This document shows positions 8,848 through 17,315 of a stretch of 64,000 nucleotides of DNA, piece after piece. The notes below the pieces were generated by a model, which did not search any database, was not told the DNA's origin, and saw only the letters and a list, made by a program, of their open reading frames with translations. The DNA comes from Plesiomonas sp051652165. Lineage in GTDB: Bacteria > Pseudomonadota > Gammaproteobacteria > Enterobacterales > CAMTGL01. The DNA lies in contig NZ_JBOFTR010000014.1 in the NCBI RefSeq assembly GCF_051652165.1, positions 20,138 through 84,137 of the forward strand, read 5' to 3'. How positions within the stretch are numbered: position 1 is the stretch's first letter; the number at the start of each line of letters is the position of its first letter. The translations under genes and the position numbers were made by a program.

Positions 8848-9423
8848 ATGATCCGCATTTCTGATGCTGCACAAGCCCACTTCAGTAAGCTTTTGGCACA
8901 ACAGGCCGAAGGTACTAACATCCGTGTTTTTGTTGTTAACCCTGGTACGCCTAATGCTGAATGCGGTGTCTCTTATTGCCCTGCCGATGCGGTAGAAGAC
9001 AAGGATACCGAGCTGAAATTTGCCCATTTTTCTGCTTATGTCGATGTAATGAGTGCGCCTTATCTGGAAGACGCAGACATTGATTTTACTACCGATACAC
9101 TCGGCTCACAGCTCACGCTCAAAGCGCCTAATGCTAAAATGCGGAAAGTGGCTGACGATGCCCCTTTGACTGAGCGCGTTGAGTATGCGCTGCAATCACA
9201 GGTTAACCCACAACTTGCCGCACACGGTGGCCGAGTCTCTCTGATGGAGATCACTGATGATGGCTATGCTATCGTGCAATTTGGGGGAGGATGTAATGGG
9301 TGTTCGATGATCGATGTCACCTTAAAAGAGGGCATTGAAAAGGAGCTGCTGGCTCAATTTCCTGAACTTAAAGGGGTGAAGGATATTACTGAGCATCAGC
9401 GTGGTGATCACTCGTTTTACTAA
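8848..9423 (+). CDS. nfuA: Fe/S biogenesis protein NfuA
   Basis: 191 residues, the same length as E. coli NfuA and very similar throughout. The N-terminal degenerate A-type scaffold domain is followed by the Nfu domain with the CNGC motif (Cys149, Cys152) that binds a 4Fe-4S cluster. NfuA carries Fe-S clusters to targets under oxidative stress or iron limitation. The ATG at 8848 gives the normal MIRISDAAQAHF start; an upstream in-frame codon would add four residues. Confidence 0.97.
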   Translation: MIRISDAAQAHFSKLLAQQAEGTNIRVFVVNPGTPNAECGVSYCPADAVEDKDTELKFAHFSAYVDVMSAPYLEDADIDFTTDTLGSQLTLKAPNAKMRKVADDAPLTERVEYALQSQVNPQLAAHGGRVSLMEITDDGYAIVQFGGGCNGCSMIDVTLKEGIEKELLAQFPELKGVKDITEHQRGDHSFY

Positions 9424-9572
9424 GCCCTTTATATTAAGCTCTTAATACCCATGCTTATCTATGCGTGCTGAATATTAGAGCCTAATAATCGCAGTAATAA
9501 ATAACTGCTATCTTACGGTTAATGCAGTTAATTACGATGCCATAATCTGCAATATGAATACGGCGATTACTG

Positions 9573-9588
9573 GCGCGCAATTGCGCGC
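9573..9588. repeat. GC-rich palindrome downstream of nfuA
   Basis: GCGCGCAATTGCGCGC is a perfect 16-base palindrome in an AT-rich intergenic region. It lies between the nfuA stop and the convergent dinF fragment. Only ATTTT follows on the plus strand, so it is at best a weak terminator. Confidence 0.6.
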
Positions 9589-9699
9589 TAGTCTATTTTG
9601 ATAGCTCACATTTGATGGGTAAAAACAGGGTATTTACTCTTCTCTCTTACCCTTATAGTATGAGCCTATACCAAAAACCGCCAACAAAACTCGTTGAGT

Positions 9700-10404
9700 T
9701 TACCCGTTACACATTAAGCGTGTACGACGGTAATACTCTAACGATACTCCGCGCAGTGCCAAAAAAATCATTAATGCCAGCCACAATAGATGATTTTGCC
9801 CATGCCCCAACGCAAACCCTAGCACCACTGTCAGTGCATAGCCGCATCCGGCCAATACCATGCTGTTGCGCATCTCACGGCCACGGGTTGCACCGATAAA
9901 CAGGCCATCGAGCAGATAACACCACACACCAACCAGCGGCAATGCCACCAGCCACGGTAAATAAATATTGGCCTGCGATTGCAGTGCGGGCAGGTGCGTT
10001 AACTGCGCAATAATCTGTTGCCCCCACAGCGCATAAGTCAGTGAAAACAATGCAGCCAAGAGCAGTGATTGCCGACAAGCTGCATGCCATACGGTGCGCA
10101 AGGTTCGCTGATCGCGCGCGCCAATTGCATGACCACTCAATGCTTCAATGGCATAGGCAAACCCATCAAGTGCAAAGGCAGTAAAGGTGAGAAAATTCAG
10201 TAACAGTGCATTAGTGGCCACGGTATCGCCCCCAATACGGGCACCGAGCACAGTAAACGAGGCAAAGCAGAGCTGTAAAACCAACGAACGCAGAAAAATA
10301 TCGCGGTTTAATGATAGCAACCGTCTACCGTTTTTTCGCCATGCAGTTCTATCACCCAATAAGAGTGTTGTGATTTTCTGTGGTGCAATGTGTTGATCCG
10401 GCAC
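9700..10404 (-). pseudogene. dinF: DinF MATE efflux protein, C-terminal half (separate frame)
   Basis: 234 codons matching the second half of DinF, a MATE-family inner-membrane exporter. The match starts at TAWRKNGRRLLSLNRDIFLRSLVLQLCF and runs through about six hydrophobic spans to the end (ATRGREMRNSMVLAGCGYALTVVLGF). It lies one frame away from the N-terminal half. The GTG at the start of this ORF has no evident RBS, so independent translation is unlikely. Rejoined with the upstream part it would give a full-length 12-span transporter with an extended central loop. Confidence 0.85.
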
Positions 10405-11140
10405 AGTACGCTGATGCGATGCAATGTGTTGGTGTTGTGTTATGTGGTATGTGGTATGTGCTGCGTATCGTACGCCATACTAACCATAACCCCATCAGCA
10501 AAGTCATATATTCAGCACAGACACTGGCAACTGCCACACCGCGAACCTGCCAGTCGGCATATAATACCAGCGTCACATCCAACACAATATTGGTAATATT
10601 GCCACACACTAACAGCAAAACCGGCGCTTTCATTTTTTGCATGCCCAACAACCAACCCAGTAGCACTAAATTTGCTAGGGTGGCTGGAATCGCCCAAAAG
10701 CGGATCTGCAAATAGAGTTCAGCATACTCACGCAACAGACCAGAAACACCGCTGATCGACAGTCCTAACTGAATCAGCGGTTGTTGCAGCAATAACAATA
10801 AGAAGCTGAGTAACCCACTGAGCAATAGAGGTTGGCCAAGGGCTTGTAACAGTGCTGCTCGACTCTCGATTTCGTTATCTTGTGCACCTTTTGCTTGTGC
10901 AGTGATCCCCGTGGTGCTCATACGCAAAAAGTTGAGCATCATGGTTAAAAAGGCCAACACCATGCCACCCACAGCCACTGCCGACAGATACACTGCGCTG
11001 TTTAAGTGGCCGATAACAGCAGTATCAACCAATCCGAGTAATGGAATGGTGATGTTAGAGAAGATCATCGGCAGAGCCAGTTGCCACAAGCGGCGGTCCG
11101 TTGGCGACCTATAGCGTTGAAGCAGAGTACATGCCCTCAT
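10352..11140 (-). pseudogene. dinF: DinF MATE efflux protein, N-terminal half (frameshifted)
   Basis: 262 codons. About the first 225 match DinF (LALPMIFSNITIPLLGLVDTAVIGHL and onward, six spans). After LLMGLWLVWRTIRS the frame runs into a His/Thr/Asn-rich tail and a TGA at 10352. The DinF homology continues in the next frame. A 7-bp repeat (TATGTGG on the plus strand, 10441-10460, nearly three copies) sits exactly in the transition zone. Loss of one unit would restore one continuous ORF with no stop. AAGGAG lies ten bases before the ATG. In E. coli dinF follows lexA in the same transcript; here a terminator lies between them. Confidence 0.85.
10441..10460. repeat. Heptamer repeat at the dinF frameshift
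   Basis: TATGTGG, TATGTGG and TATGTG run in tandem (2.9 copies). The unit length is not a multiple of three, so copy-number change alters the reading frame of dinF. Confidence 0.85.
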
Positions 11141-11227
11141 TTGAGAGGATCTCCTTTTTATCGTTTGCAGGGTGTGAAGATGTTAATTCCTGTATTTATT
11201 ATGCTGCTATAAGTTTTAACGGCAGCA

Positions 11228-11260
11228 ATAAAAAACCCGCTCATGGCATAACATGGCGGG
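11228..11260 (-). terminator. Terminator between lexA and dinF
   Basis: On the minus strand CCCGCCATG pairs with CATG(A)GCGGG with one unpaired base, followed by a TTTTTTATT run. It lies 33 bases beyond the lexA stop and would limit read-through into dinF. Confidence 0.8.
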
Positions 11261-11292
11261 CTGACAGAGCAACAAATACGGACGCTGGCAGA

Positions 11293-11919
11293 TTATATCC
11301 AGTTATTATTGCGGATCACACCCACCGCTAACCCTTCAATCGTGAGTGATTGGCTGCACAGATCAATCACAATTGGCGCAAACTCTTCATTTTCCGCATG
11401 CAGGAATACCTGATTACCACGGCGCTCAAGGCGCTTAACAGTGACATCATCATCCACCCGCGCAACCACCACTTGCCCGTTCCGTGCTTCATGGGTTTTA
11501 TGTACAGCCAGTAGATCACCATCAATAATGCCGATATTTTTCATCGACATGCCATTAACCCGTAGCAAAAAATCAGCACTTGGCTTAAACAAGGTTGGGT
11601 CAACCTGATAGTGCCCTTCAACATGCTGCTGCGCTAAAATAGGCTCTCCGGCAGCCACACGGCCAATCAGCGGTAAACCCTCATTTGCGGCATCTTCTTG
11701 CTCCACTTCAGCCAACAGACGAATACCACGTGATGCGCCGGCAACAATTTCAATCGCACCTTTACGTGCCAGTGCTTTAAGATGCTCTTCCGCGGCATTT
11801 GGCGAGCGAAAACCAAGATCACGGGCAATCTCTGCACGAGTAGGCGGCATGCCAGTGGCCATGATGTGATCACGGATTAGAGTGTAAACCTGTTGCTGTC
11901 TTTCGGTCAGTGGCTTCAT
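11293..11919 (-). CDS. lexA: LexA repressor of the SOS response
   Basis: 208 residues: an N-terminal winged-helix DNA-binding domain (MPPTRAEIARDLGFRSPNAAEEHLKAL) and a C-terminal S24 autoprotease domain. The Ala90-Gly91 cleavage site lies in GRVAAGEP, and the catalytic pair is Ser125 (NGMSMKNIG) and Lys162 (VTVKRLERR). The linker before the cleavage site is six residues longer than in E. coli (202 residues). RecA-stimulated self-cleavage derepresses DNA-damage genes. Two SOS boxes in its promoter show autoregulation. Confidence 0.98.
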   Translation of the reverse strand: MKPLTERQQQVYTLIRDHIMATGMPPTRAEIARDLGFRSPNAAEEHLKALARKGAIEIVAGASRGIRLLAEVEQEDAANEGLPLIGRVAAGEPILAQQHVEGHYQVDPTLFKPSADFLLRVNGMSMKNIGIIDGDLLAVHKTHEARNGQVVVARVDDDVTVKRLERRGNQVFLHAENEEFAPIVIDLCSQSLTIEGLAVGVIRNNNWI

Positions 11920-11928
11920 CGTCTTATC

Positions 11929-11944
11929 CTGTTTTTTTATACAG
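11929..11944 (-). promoter_or_regulatory. SOS box 1 of lexA
   Basis: CTGTATAAAAAAACAG read on the minus strand: CTG-N10-CAG, 16 bases, an AT-only core, ten bases upstream of the lexA start. It matches the LexA consensus. Confidence 0.85.
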
Positions 11945-11949
11945 CTATA

Positions 11950-11965
11950 CTGGCAGTATATACAG
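11950..11965 (-). promoter_or_regulatory. SOS box 2 of lexA
   Basis: CTGTATATACTGCCAG on the minus strand: CTG-N10-CAG, 21 bases from the first box. Two boxes in tandem is the same arrangement as at E. coli lexA. Confidence 0.85.
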
Positions 11966-11994
11966 GAGTGCGGGTGTTGAACACCCCGTAATCA

Positions 11995-12351
11995 CTATGG
12001 CCACAGAATAATTCCCCAGACCAGTGGTACAAGCGCCAACGCGACAAAAACAGCCGCAGACCCCATATCTTTTGCTCGACCAGCTAACTCATGGTATTCA
12101 CTGCCAATACGATCAACCACAGCCTCTACTGAGCTGTTTAGCAACTCGGCGATCAAGACTAATCCAATCACCATAATCATCAATACACGCTCTACTGCTG
12201 TCACATCAAAATAGAATGCTAATGGCAGCATCACTAAAGCTAATACTATCTCTTGGCGGAAGGCAGCTTCATGCCGGAATGCGTGCTGAAAGCCTTGCCA
12301 TGAGTAAATTGCGGCTTTATAGACGCGGGTAAATCCGGTGTTCTTTTGCAT
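11995..12351 (-). CDS. dgkA: Diacylglycerol kinase DgkA
   Basis: 118-residue integral membrane kinase with three spans that phosphorylates diacylglycerol to phosphatidic acid, recycling lipid released by osmoglucan synthesis. The conserved AFRHEAAFRQE and AELLNSSVEAVVDR segments are present; the latter holds the catalytic Glu and the Asn. It lies upstream of lexA on the same strand and is divergent from plsB, as in E. coli. Confidence 0.96.
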   Translation of the reverse strand: MQKNTGFTRVYKAAIYSWQGFQHAFRHEAAFRQEIVLALVMLPLAFYFDVTAVERVLMIMVIGLVLIAELLNSSVEAVVDRIGSEYHELAGRAKDMGSAAVFVALALVPLVWGIILWP

Positions 12352-12486
12352 GTTACTTCCTCATTATTTGCATTATCTATTGAAGCTGTTCGACCAAACG
12401 TAACGGTGACGCTCTAGGTGAATCTGATCTTACCAGTTATTTCTGCTATTCTTGCTCGGTTTTGTTGGATGTTGAGGCCCCACCCC

Positions 12487-14928
12487 ATGCTTGGTTGGAA
12501 GCGTATTTATCACAAATTTTTAGATCTGCCGCTGGCACTGCTCGTTCGTAGTAAGTTGATCCCCGCAGATCCGATTCATGAATTAAACATTGATCCTACA
12601 CGCCCGATTTTATATGTGCTGCCTTATCAGTCAGAGACGGATCTTTTAACATTGCGCCGCTACTGTTTAGCGCAACAGTTGCCTGACCCATTGGCAACAC
12701 TCACTATTCATGGCCGGCAACTGCCTAGCTATGTCTTTATTGATGAGCGCCCAACGGTCTTTAAAGATCGCGTGCCAAAGCCTGAGTCTATCACCCTTTT
12801 CCATGACTATCTGGATCTGCACCGTGAAGATCCGACGCTTGATGTGCAGATGCTTCCTGTTACCGTATTGTGGGGGCGCGCACCAGGCCACGAAGGGCAG
12901 TTAGTTTTACCTAAATTGCGCCTGCTCAACGGTATTCAAAAGTTCATTGCCGTATTATGGTTGGGCCGTGATAGTTTCGTGCGCTTTTCACATCGTGTTT
13001 CCCTTCGCTATATGGCAGATCAACACGGTACAGATCAAATTATTGCGCAAAAATTGGCACGTGTTGCACGAATGCACTTTTCACGCCAACGTTTAGCTGC
13101 TGCAGGGCCACGCCTGCCTGATCGTAAGGCGCTGTTTAACCGATTATTACACTCAAAAGCAATTGAAAAAGCCGTGGCAGATGAAGTGGCTGCCACTGGT
13201 ATTTCACCTGAAAAAGCGCGCCAAAAAGCCATTGGTATGATGGAGGAAATTGCAGCACATTTCTCGTATGAGTTAGTGCGCATTGGCGATCGCTTTTTAG
13301 GTTGGCTGTGGAATCGCCTGTATCAGGGGATTAATGTTGGTCATGCTGAACGCGTGCGCCAACTGGCTCAAGATGGCCACGAAATTGTGTATGTGCCCTG
13401 CCACCGTAGCCATATGGACTATCTGCTACTTTCGTACGTGCTCTACCATCAGGGATTAGTGCCACCGCATATTGCCGCAGGAATTAATTTAAACTTCTTC
13501 CCAGCAGGCCCGATTTTTCGTCGGGGGGGTGCATTTTTTATTCGCCGCAGTTTTAAAGGCGATAAGCTGTACTCAACCGTATTTCGTGAATATATGGCAG
13601 AGCTGTTTACCCGCGGTTATTCGGTTGAGTATTTTATCGAAGGTGGGCGCTCACGTACTGGCCGTTTGCTTGATCCCAAAACCGGGACATTAAGTATGAC
13701 TCTACAAGCTACACTGCGCGGATTACAACGCCCAATCTCTATTGTGCCTGTTTATATCGGTTATGAACATGTGATGGAAGTGGGCACATATGCCAATGAG
13801 TTGCGTGGCGCAGCCAAGCAAAAAGAGAGTGCTTGGCAAATTTTGCGTACCGTACGCAAGCTGCGTAATTTAGGTCAAGGGTATGTGAATTTTGGTGAGC
13901 CTATTCCGCTTGTACCCTATTTAAACCAACATGTTCCTGATTGGCGCGATGCAATAGACCCCATTGAGCCACAGCGCCCACAATGGTTATCGCCTACTGT
14001 CAACGGTATTGCGCAGCAGATTATGGTACATATCAACAATGCTGCTGCAGCTAATGCGTTAAATCTTACGGCAACGGCTCTGCTCGCCTCTCGCCAACGG
14101 GCACTGACGCGCGATCAGTTGCTTGAGCAGCTTGAGTGTTACCAGCAATTACTGCAAAACGTGCCCTATTCCGCTGACAGCACTGTGCCAACTGACTCTG
14201 CCGCAACGTTACTTGAACATGTGATGACGCTTGATAAGCTGCAAATTGAGAAAGATAGCTTAGGCGACATTATATTATTAGATCGCAAACAAGCGGTGTT
14301 GATGACCTATTACCGCAATAATATTCAACATATGTTGGCGCTGCCTTCACTGATTGCCAGTGTGGTTGTTTGTCAGCAGACAATTAGCCTAACACAGCTG
14401 CATACAACGCTTGCGGGCCTCTATCCGTTGATGCAAACCGAGCTGTTTATGCGCTATACGCCTGAAATGTTAGCGGATGTCGTTGATCAGCTTGTTGCTG
14501 AACTGGCGCGTCAGGGGTTAATTGTGCAGCAAGATAATTTGCTATCGCTCAATAATGATCGTATTCGCCCTCTGCAATTGTTAGCCGCCGGCGTGCGTGA
14601 AACACTGCAACGCTACGCTATCACTTTAACGCTGCTCAATACTGATACACCGATTAGCCGTGCCGAGTTGGAAAAAGAGAGCCAGATTATTGCGCAGCGT
14701 TTATCTGTATTACATGGCATTAATGCGCCAGAGTTTTTTGATAAGGCCGTGTTTGCCTCGTTAGTCAGTACACTGCAACATATTGGGTGTATTGATGAAA
14801 ACGATAATGCCGTAACGGAAAAAGTGGTACAACTCAACGCGTTGTTAAGCCCGCAGTTATCACCTGAAATTCGTTTAACAATTTACAGTGCACTGCCTGT
14901 TCACCACGCTTCACCATTAGCAGAGTAA
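12487..14928 (+). CDS. plsB: Glycerol-3-phosphate 1-O-acyltransferase PlsB
   Basis: 813-residue inner-membrane acyltransferase that puts the first acyl chain on glycerol-3-phosphate. The catalytic block HRSHMD (about residue 305) and the later GPIFRR, VEYFIEGGRSRTGR and IVPVYIGYEHVMEVGTY motifs are present. I chose the ATG at 12487 (GAGG nine bases upstream) because MLGWKRIYHKFLDLPL aligns exactly with the usual N-terminus. A GTG at 12418 and an ATG at 12469 are in frame upstream. It is divergent from dgkA and followed by a strong terminator. Confidence 0.95.
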   Translation: MLGWKRIYHKFLDLPLALLVRSKLIPADPIHELNIDPTRPILYVLPYQSETDLLTLRRYCLAQQLPDPLATLTIHGRQLPSYVFIDERPTVFKDRVPKPESITLFHDYLDLHREDPTLDVQMLPVTVLWGRAPGHEGQLVLPKLRLLNGIQKFIAVLWLGRDSFVRFSHRVSLRYMADQHGTDQIIAQKLARVARMHFSRQRLAAAGPRLPDRKALFNRLLHSKAIEKAVADEVAATGISPEKARQKAIGMMEEIAAHFSYELVRIGDRFLGWLWNRLYQGINVGHAERVRQLAQDGHEIVYVPCHRSHMDYLLLSYVLYHQGLVPPHIAAGINLNFFPAGPIFRRGGAFFIRRSFKGDKLYSTVFREYMAELFTRGYSVEYFIEGGRSRTGRLLDPKTGTLSMTLQATLRGLQRPISIVPVYIGYEHVMEVGTYANELRGAAKQKESAWQILRTVRKLRNLGQGYVNFGEPIPLVPYLNQHVPDWRDAIDPIEPQRPQWLSPTVNGIAQQIMVHINNAAAANALNLTATALLASRQRALTRDQLLEQLECYQQLLQNVPYSADSTVPTDSAATLLEHVMTLDKLQIEKDSLGDIILLDRKQAVLMTYYRNNIQHMLALPSLIASVVVCQQTISLTQLHTTLAGLYPLMQTELFMRYTPEMLADVVDQLVAELARQGLIVQQDNLLSLNNDRIRPLQLLAAGVRETLQRYAITLTLLNTDTPISRAELEKESQIIAQRLSVLHGINAPEFFDKAVFASLVSTLQHIGCIDENDNAVTEKVVQLNALLSPQLSPEIRLTIYSALPVHHASPLAE

Positions 14929-14952
14929 TCAGACACGAGTGCTACCGATGCT

Positions 14953-14984
14953 ATGCCCTGATAATATATCAGGGCATTTTTTTC
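14953..14984 (+). terminator. Terminator of plsB
   Basis: An 11-bp perfect stem (ATGCCCTGATA/TATCAGGGCAT) with a 3-base loop is followed by a run of seven or eight T. Confidence 0.9.
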
Positions 14985-15022
14985 GGCCGATACGCAGATA
15001 ACAAGGCTTTTCATGCCCTTTC

Positions 15023-15883
15023 TCAATGCAGTAAATAACTTGCAGCAATGCCAACAAACAGCACCATCCCCACATAGTTATTATTCAAAAAGGCTTGAAA
15101 ATAGGCGCGACGATCACGCGCTTTTAACAGTTGTTGCTGATAAATAAATAATCCAGCACTCAGTAAAATGGCACTGTAATAGAGCATACCCAGTTGACTG
15201 ACCATACCCACTAACACCAGCAATACGAGCGTGGCAAGTTGCAACAGGCCAATAATCAACGTATCAAAACGGCCAAATAAAATGGCTGTAGATTTCACGC
15301 CAATCAGCAGATCATCATCACGGTCAACCATTGCGTATTGAGTATCATAAGCCACAGTCCAGCAGATATTGGCCAATAGCAACAGCCAACAGCTCGGAGG
15401 TAGCACATTGATTTGAGCCGCAAATGCCATCGGAATTGACCAGCCAAACGCAACCCCTAACACTACTTGTGGCAGATGGGTAAACCGTTTCATAAACGGG
15501 TAGATAAAGGCCAGTACCAGTGCTGCCATTGATAATAAAATGGTCAGTGTATTGAGTGTTAATACCAGCAACAGTGCAACAAAAATCAGCCCGACAAACA
15601 GCCAGCGGGCCTCTTTAGGTTTAATCAGGCCACTCGGCAGTGGGCGCGTAGCAGTACGTTTTACATGCCCATCTACCTTACGATCAGCGTAATCGTTGAT
15701 CACACACCCCGCAGCACGCATGACTATCACCCCAAAGACAAAAACCAGCAAAATCGGTAGTGTGGGTTGTCCGTCGGCTGCTAACCATAACGCCCACAAG
15801 GTGGGCCAGAGTAATAACAGCGTACCAATTGGGCGATCCATTCGCATTAGACACCAGTACGCGCTCAACTTCTCCCTAAACAT
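15023..15883 (-). CDS. ubiA: 4-hydroxybenzoate octaprenyltransferase UbiA
   Basis: 286-residue multi-span membrane prenyltransferase that attaches the polyprenyl chain to 4-hydroxybenzoate in ubiquinone synthesis. Both Asp-rich motifs are visible: NDYADRKVDGHVKRT and DTQYAMVDRDDD. It starts 15 bases after the ubiC stop, so the two form an operon with product and substrate directly linked. Confidence 0.97.
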   Translation of the reverse strand: MFREKLSAYWCLMRMDRPIGTLLLLWPTLWALWLAADGQPTLPILLVFVFGVIVMRAAGCVINDYADRKVDGHVKRTATRPLPSGLIKPKEARWLFVGLIFVALLLVLTLNTLTILLSMAALVLAFIYPFMKRFTHLPQVVLGVAFGWSIPMAFAAQINVLPPSCWLLLLANICWTVAYDTQYAMVDRDDDLLIGVKSTAILFGRFDTLIIGLLQLATLVLLVLVGMVSQLGMLYYSAILLSAGLFIYQQQLLKARDRRAYFQAFLNNNYVGMVLFVGIAASYLLH

Positions 15884-15898
15884 GAGCCAAACTCCCCA

Positions 15899-16525
15899 TT
15901 AATATACAGGTGAAAAAGGTAAAAAAACTTCAGTGACCCGCAGTGATTGTGTGGCCGTCACTAATCTTGAGCGACGAGCCAACAGTGGTTTATCGCCAGA
16001 TAAACACAGTGTGTGTGCCAATGGCAGTGGCAGTGTCATGGCCGCAATCTCTACATCTTGGCGCTGCAAATGAGGATCGGCAAACAGTGTTTGACCAATC
16101 GGTTCAGTGCCAATCTCCGGCAAGTGTTGCCACTGCTGCTGCAGCATCTGCTGAGGGATCAAGGTGCGGGCAAAAATCCACGGTACATCATCACAACAGA
16201 GCAGTACATCGCGTAGCCAGAGCGTTGCTGCATCATCGACCAGCAGGGCTGGCTCATCTTGCCTGAATTGAGGAGATGAGAACGATGCTGGCAGTAAAGA
16301 AAACCACTCACAGGCCGCTAACTGACTGTGGCTAACGAACCCTTCATGGCCAATAACAACGCGCAGCGTACGGCAAGAAGCACGCAGGCGTTTGGTCATT
16401 GAGCCGAGATCACAGAGCCATTCTGTCTGTAATGCGGTGAGATTATAGGCCGATGCAGGCTGCCACTGCGCCTCTAACGGCTGGATATTCGGCCATAAAG
16501 CAACGTCGGTTTCACACAAACTCAT
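15899..16525 (-). CDS. ubiC: Chorismate pyruvate-lyase UbiC
   Basis: UbiC splits chorismate into 4-hydroxybenzoate and pyruvate, the first committed ubiquinone step. Family blocks are recognisable in order: SMTKRLRA, EGFVS, LRDVLLCCDDVPWIFARTLIP, IGTEPIGQTLF, RRSRL and TEVFLPFSPVY; the last two carry the active-site Arg and Glu. At 208 residues it is longer than the 165-residue E. coli enzyme. The extra length is an N-terminal extension and an insertion near residues 65-95. First gene of ubiCA. Confidence 0.93.
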   Translation of the reverse strand: MSLCETDVALWPNIQPLEAQWQPASAYNLTALQTEWLCDLGSMTKRLRASCRTLRVVIGHEGFVSHSQLAACEWFSLLPASFSSPQFRQDEPALLVDDAATLWLRDVLLCCDDVPWIFARTLIPQQMLQQQWQHLPEIGTEPIGQTLFADPHLQRQDVEIAAMTLPLPLAHTLCLSGDKPLLARRSRLVTATQSLRVTEVFLPFSPVY

Positions 16526-16707
16526 GATGATTTCGTCGGTAGTATTGCCGTATTGCGGGCAGTAATAAGCAATCGTCTGATGATCAGTCAGCCCGTTTCG
16601 ATGCCGCTTGCTGTAGATCGATATCGTTAAACTGCCCGTTAATTTTGTTCATTCTATCAGTTAACAGGCTCATTTCCGTTAACTGATTTATTCAAACAGG
16701 TCACGTT

Positions 16708-17139
16708 ATGCTTAAATCTTTTCGCTCTGTTGCAGCAGTGCTGTGTATTTTCCTGCCACTGTCTACGGTTTTTGCACAGAGTAGCAATGCCAGAATTGGC
16801 CTTCAAGCGATGGTATCCCCTTATCAATATTTACTGTTAGGGGATGATATTGTAACCAATTACCAGACTACAGGTCGTCAGTTAGGTTTTTTACGGGTCA
16901 GTGTGAGCTTGATGGTGGCAAATACACCACTCAAAGATCAAATCCTGCAACAAACCCCACAATTAAGAGATGCATTGATCTGGATTTTAAGCGCACAAAA
17001 TGAGCAACAAGTTCGCTCACCACAGCAGCGTGAAGTGCTGCGTCAGCAGTGTTTAGAGGCTGTTAATACCGTGCTGCAAAAAGAGCTAGGGCAAAAACCA
17101 GTGATTGATGTGCTGTTTACAACATATATGTATCAGTAA
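16708..17139 (+). CDS. FliL-like secreted protein
   Basis: 143 residues with an N-terminal signal peptide (KSFRSVAAVLCIFLPLSTVFA, cleavage near AQS). A small mixed domain follows with NYQTTGRQLGFLRVSVSLMV, LRDALIWILSAQ, REVLRQQCLEAVNTVL and ending FTTYMYQ. That is the pattern of the FliL-family proteins annotated next to ubiCA in Vibrio and relatives. It is not the flagellar FliL itself: there are no flagellar genes nearby and the hydrophobic segment looks cleavable. Divergent from ubiC. The function is unknown, probably periplasmic. Confidence 0.7.
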   Translation: MLKSFRSVAAVLCIFLPLSTVFAQSSNARIGLQAMVSPYQYLLLGDDIVTNYQTTGRQLGFLRVSVSLMVANTPLKDQILQQTPQLRDALIWILSAQNEQQVRSPQQREVLRQQCLEAVNTVLQKELGQKPVIDVLFTTYMYQ

Positions 17140-17315
17140 AACGTAAAAGGCTTACTTAACGTGTATGCGTTGTATGTACCCGCCCTATTTCTACCGTTAG
17201 TCAGCAAAATAGGGAGAGTAATTAACCTACTCTTATTAGGTTATCATCGGTAATCTCTCATCAGAGAGTGTACCCTTTGGCAGATAGTGTATCCCCACCT
17301 GCATTGGGTGAGGGT

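Noticed and set aside
16708..17139. Genuine flagellar FliL
   Set aside because: No flagellar genes nearby, a cleavable signal peptide is present, and the position beside ubiCA fits the FliL-like group only.
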